A stretch of DNA of 64,000 nt from positions 2,604,001 through 2,668,000 of the forward strand of contig JAJQJQ010000033.1 in the NCBI GenBank assembly GCA_028622995.1, given 5' to 3'. A program made the translations under genes and the position numbers. Of the stretch, positions 62,822-64,000 are shown piece after piece (within the stretch, counting starts at the first letter, position 1; every line of letters starts with the position of its first letter). Below the pieces are notes generated by a model. The model saw nothing but the letters and a program-made list of their open reading frames with translations. It made no database searches and was not told where the DNA came from. This DNA comes from Panagrolaimus kolymaensis (lineage: Eukaryota > Nematoda > Chromadorea > Rhabditida > Panagrolaimidae).

Positions 62822-63855
62822 TTAAAATTCAATGCGTGATTGGTATACCACGCACATAAGCTCCTCGGTAGGGGAACGATTATTTACCAATCGAATGATA
62901 AGTTGATATGGAAGATGTTTATTATGAACCATTTTAAAGATTCCTGCAAATGCGATTTTTGGATTGATTGAAACTTCGATCACTTGTCTTCCAGGATATA
63001 CTGGGCAACTTAGATTATCTTCACATACATCATAATTATCACTAAAATAAAATCGTTTGGATTTAGAATAAGCTTCAGTAAACTAAATATGATACTTACA
63101 TAATGCCGAAAGTTGGAAGGAAAAGCCATCCACATCCAAGCCAACCTGTTTTTCTTCGGTAAAGATAAACTTCTGCTCGAAGATTATCATATCTAAAATG
63201 CTTAGGTATTTATCATGAAAGGTAAAATAAATAAAAACCTTCGAGTTGCAAAGCTTGTGATATCAAAGAAGAATCGAACGGTTTGACTGAAATCCAATGG
63301 AAATTGATAATCGCCGGTAGCATTAGCTACAGCCGAATCATGAACGACCAAAATTGGCGGGCGAACTAAAAATTAAATATTCTGTCTAATAATATTTTTA
63401 AATAATTACTAACCAGGAGAATTACATGAAAAGAAATGTGGACGAATTAATGTTTGATTAGGAAAATTACTGCAATGATATTCTTCGCTTTCATCATCTT
63501 GAAATACGGTTTCAGGATTAAATTCATCTGTGGCTCGCTGGCCTTCAATACTTTTTTCAACTTCATTTTTTTCACCTTTGTTTTCTTTGTTAATAGCTTG
63601 AGGCGCCACAGCAGTGGCCGAAGTTGCAACACCAGCAGCTTCGGCTTCAGCTTCTTCAGCTGTTGGAGGTTCATTATCAAAATCTTTATCATCTGTTGGA
63701 AGATCAGAATATTCCAAAAAATTTGAATTCACATCATTTGGTGATACTCCATTATTGGAAGTTAAACTTAAATCATTACCAGGCCATGCCGAAAATTGAA
63801 TAGAAAAAATTGAAATAAAATAAAAATTTGATAATATTAAAAATTTAATAAACAT
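62822..63855 (-). CDS. secreted protein with ML-like (MD-2-related lipid recognition) C-terminus, 293 aa
   Basis: Four exons in frame: 63414-63855, 63239-63365, 63100-63192, 62822-63041. An N-terminal signal peptide (residues about 1-23) is followed by an acidic and Ala/Glu-rich linker of about 100 residues, which is probably disordered. The C-terminal part has the cysteine and beta-strand pattern of ML domains (CNSPG near the start, CEDNLSCPVYPGRQVIEVSID, and TEELMCVVYQSRI near the end), with the typical CP motif and a terminal C in a hydrophobic strand as in NPC2. Nematodes carry several such secreted lipid-binding proteins. The assignment to the ML fold is by pattern; the N-terminal acidic linker is unusual for the family. 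Confidence 0.6.
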
Positions 63856-64000
63856 TTTTATTTCCTTTTTTGGAGAAATAATTTTATTTTCAGAAGAAAC
63901 TATCTCACCTCCAAATTTTGTGATTGTTTCCTTTTCGAATGACGGATAACCGGCTTAATCCCCGTTCTTTTTATATTAGCTGTCAAAGTTTCAAACAACA
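63856..64000. other. upstream region of the ML-like gene
   Basis: Only 145 bases to the window edge. A T-rich stretch on the minus strand precedes the ATG. No further gene starts inside the window. Confidence 0.3.

Overview
The window looks like nuclear DNA of a nematode. Coding exons are separated by many short GT-AG introns, mostly about 45-60 bases, ending in T-rich acceptors such as TTTTTAG or TTTTCAG. Several genes have a 3'-splice-like site a few bases upstream of the ATG, as expected for spliced-leader trans-splicing. The DNA is AT-rich and the gene set (Fat-like cadherin, Salvador, Sec12/PREB, AGS-3/LGN, lustrin-type secreted proteins) is animal. I cannot place the species. All exon coordinates were derived by hand from splice signals; most models close to an exact multiple of three.

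Left part (1-12.5 kb): the 3' end of an acidic/basic nuclear-type gene (+) converges on an unrecognised coiled-coil gene (-). About 10.3 kb without a convincing gene follows, strongly T-rich on the + strand, leading into the largest gene.

Middle left (12.5-39.1 kb): a 14-exon Fat-like cadherin of 4517 aa (cdh-4 type), then on the same strand sec-12/PREB, a small acidic protein that may share an operon with it, and Salvador (sav-1, Hippo pathway). On the minus strand lie an LPGAT1-type acyltransferase and a SKP1-like protein, then on the plus strand an EFHC1/2-type DM10 protein. A tRNA-Gln(CTG) follows.

Middle right (39.3-48.2 kb): no protein genes. It holds a 72-base degenerate tRNA-like element and a 5.7-kb array of four head-to-tail repeat units (41227-46946), built around several GC-rich perfect hairpins, two units being near-identical at an exact 1190-base period. 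A 156-bp MITE with a TTTAAA target duplication lies just beyond.

Right part (48.2-64 kb), all minus strand: a GoLoco protein, a TPR+GoLoco protein (AGS-3/LGN/Pins type; these two may be one split locus), a lustrin-type secreted protein with a probable reading-frame break, arginase, an ELMO-domain protein downstream of an OTUD6-type deubiquitinase (operon-like 219-base gap), and a secreted ML-like protein.

The most unusual item is the hairpin-rich tandem array. Next are the split TPR/GoLoco locus and the very long gene-free T-rich region upstream of the cadherin.
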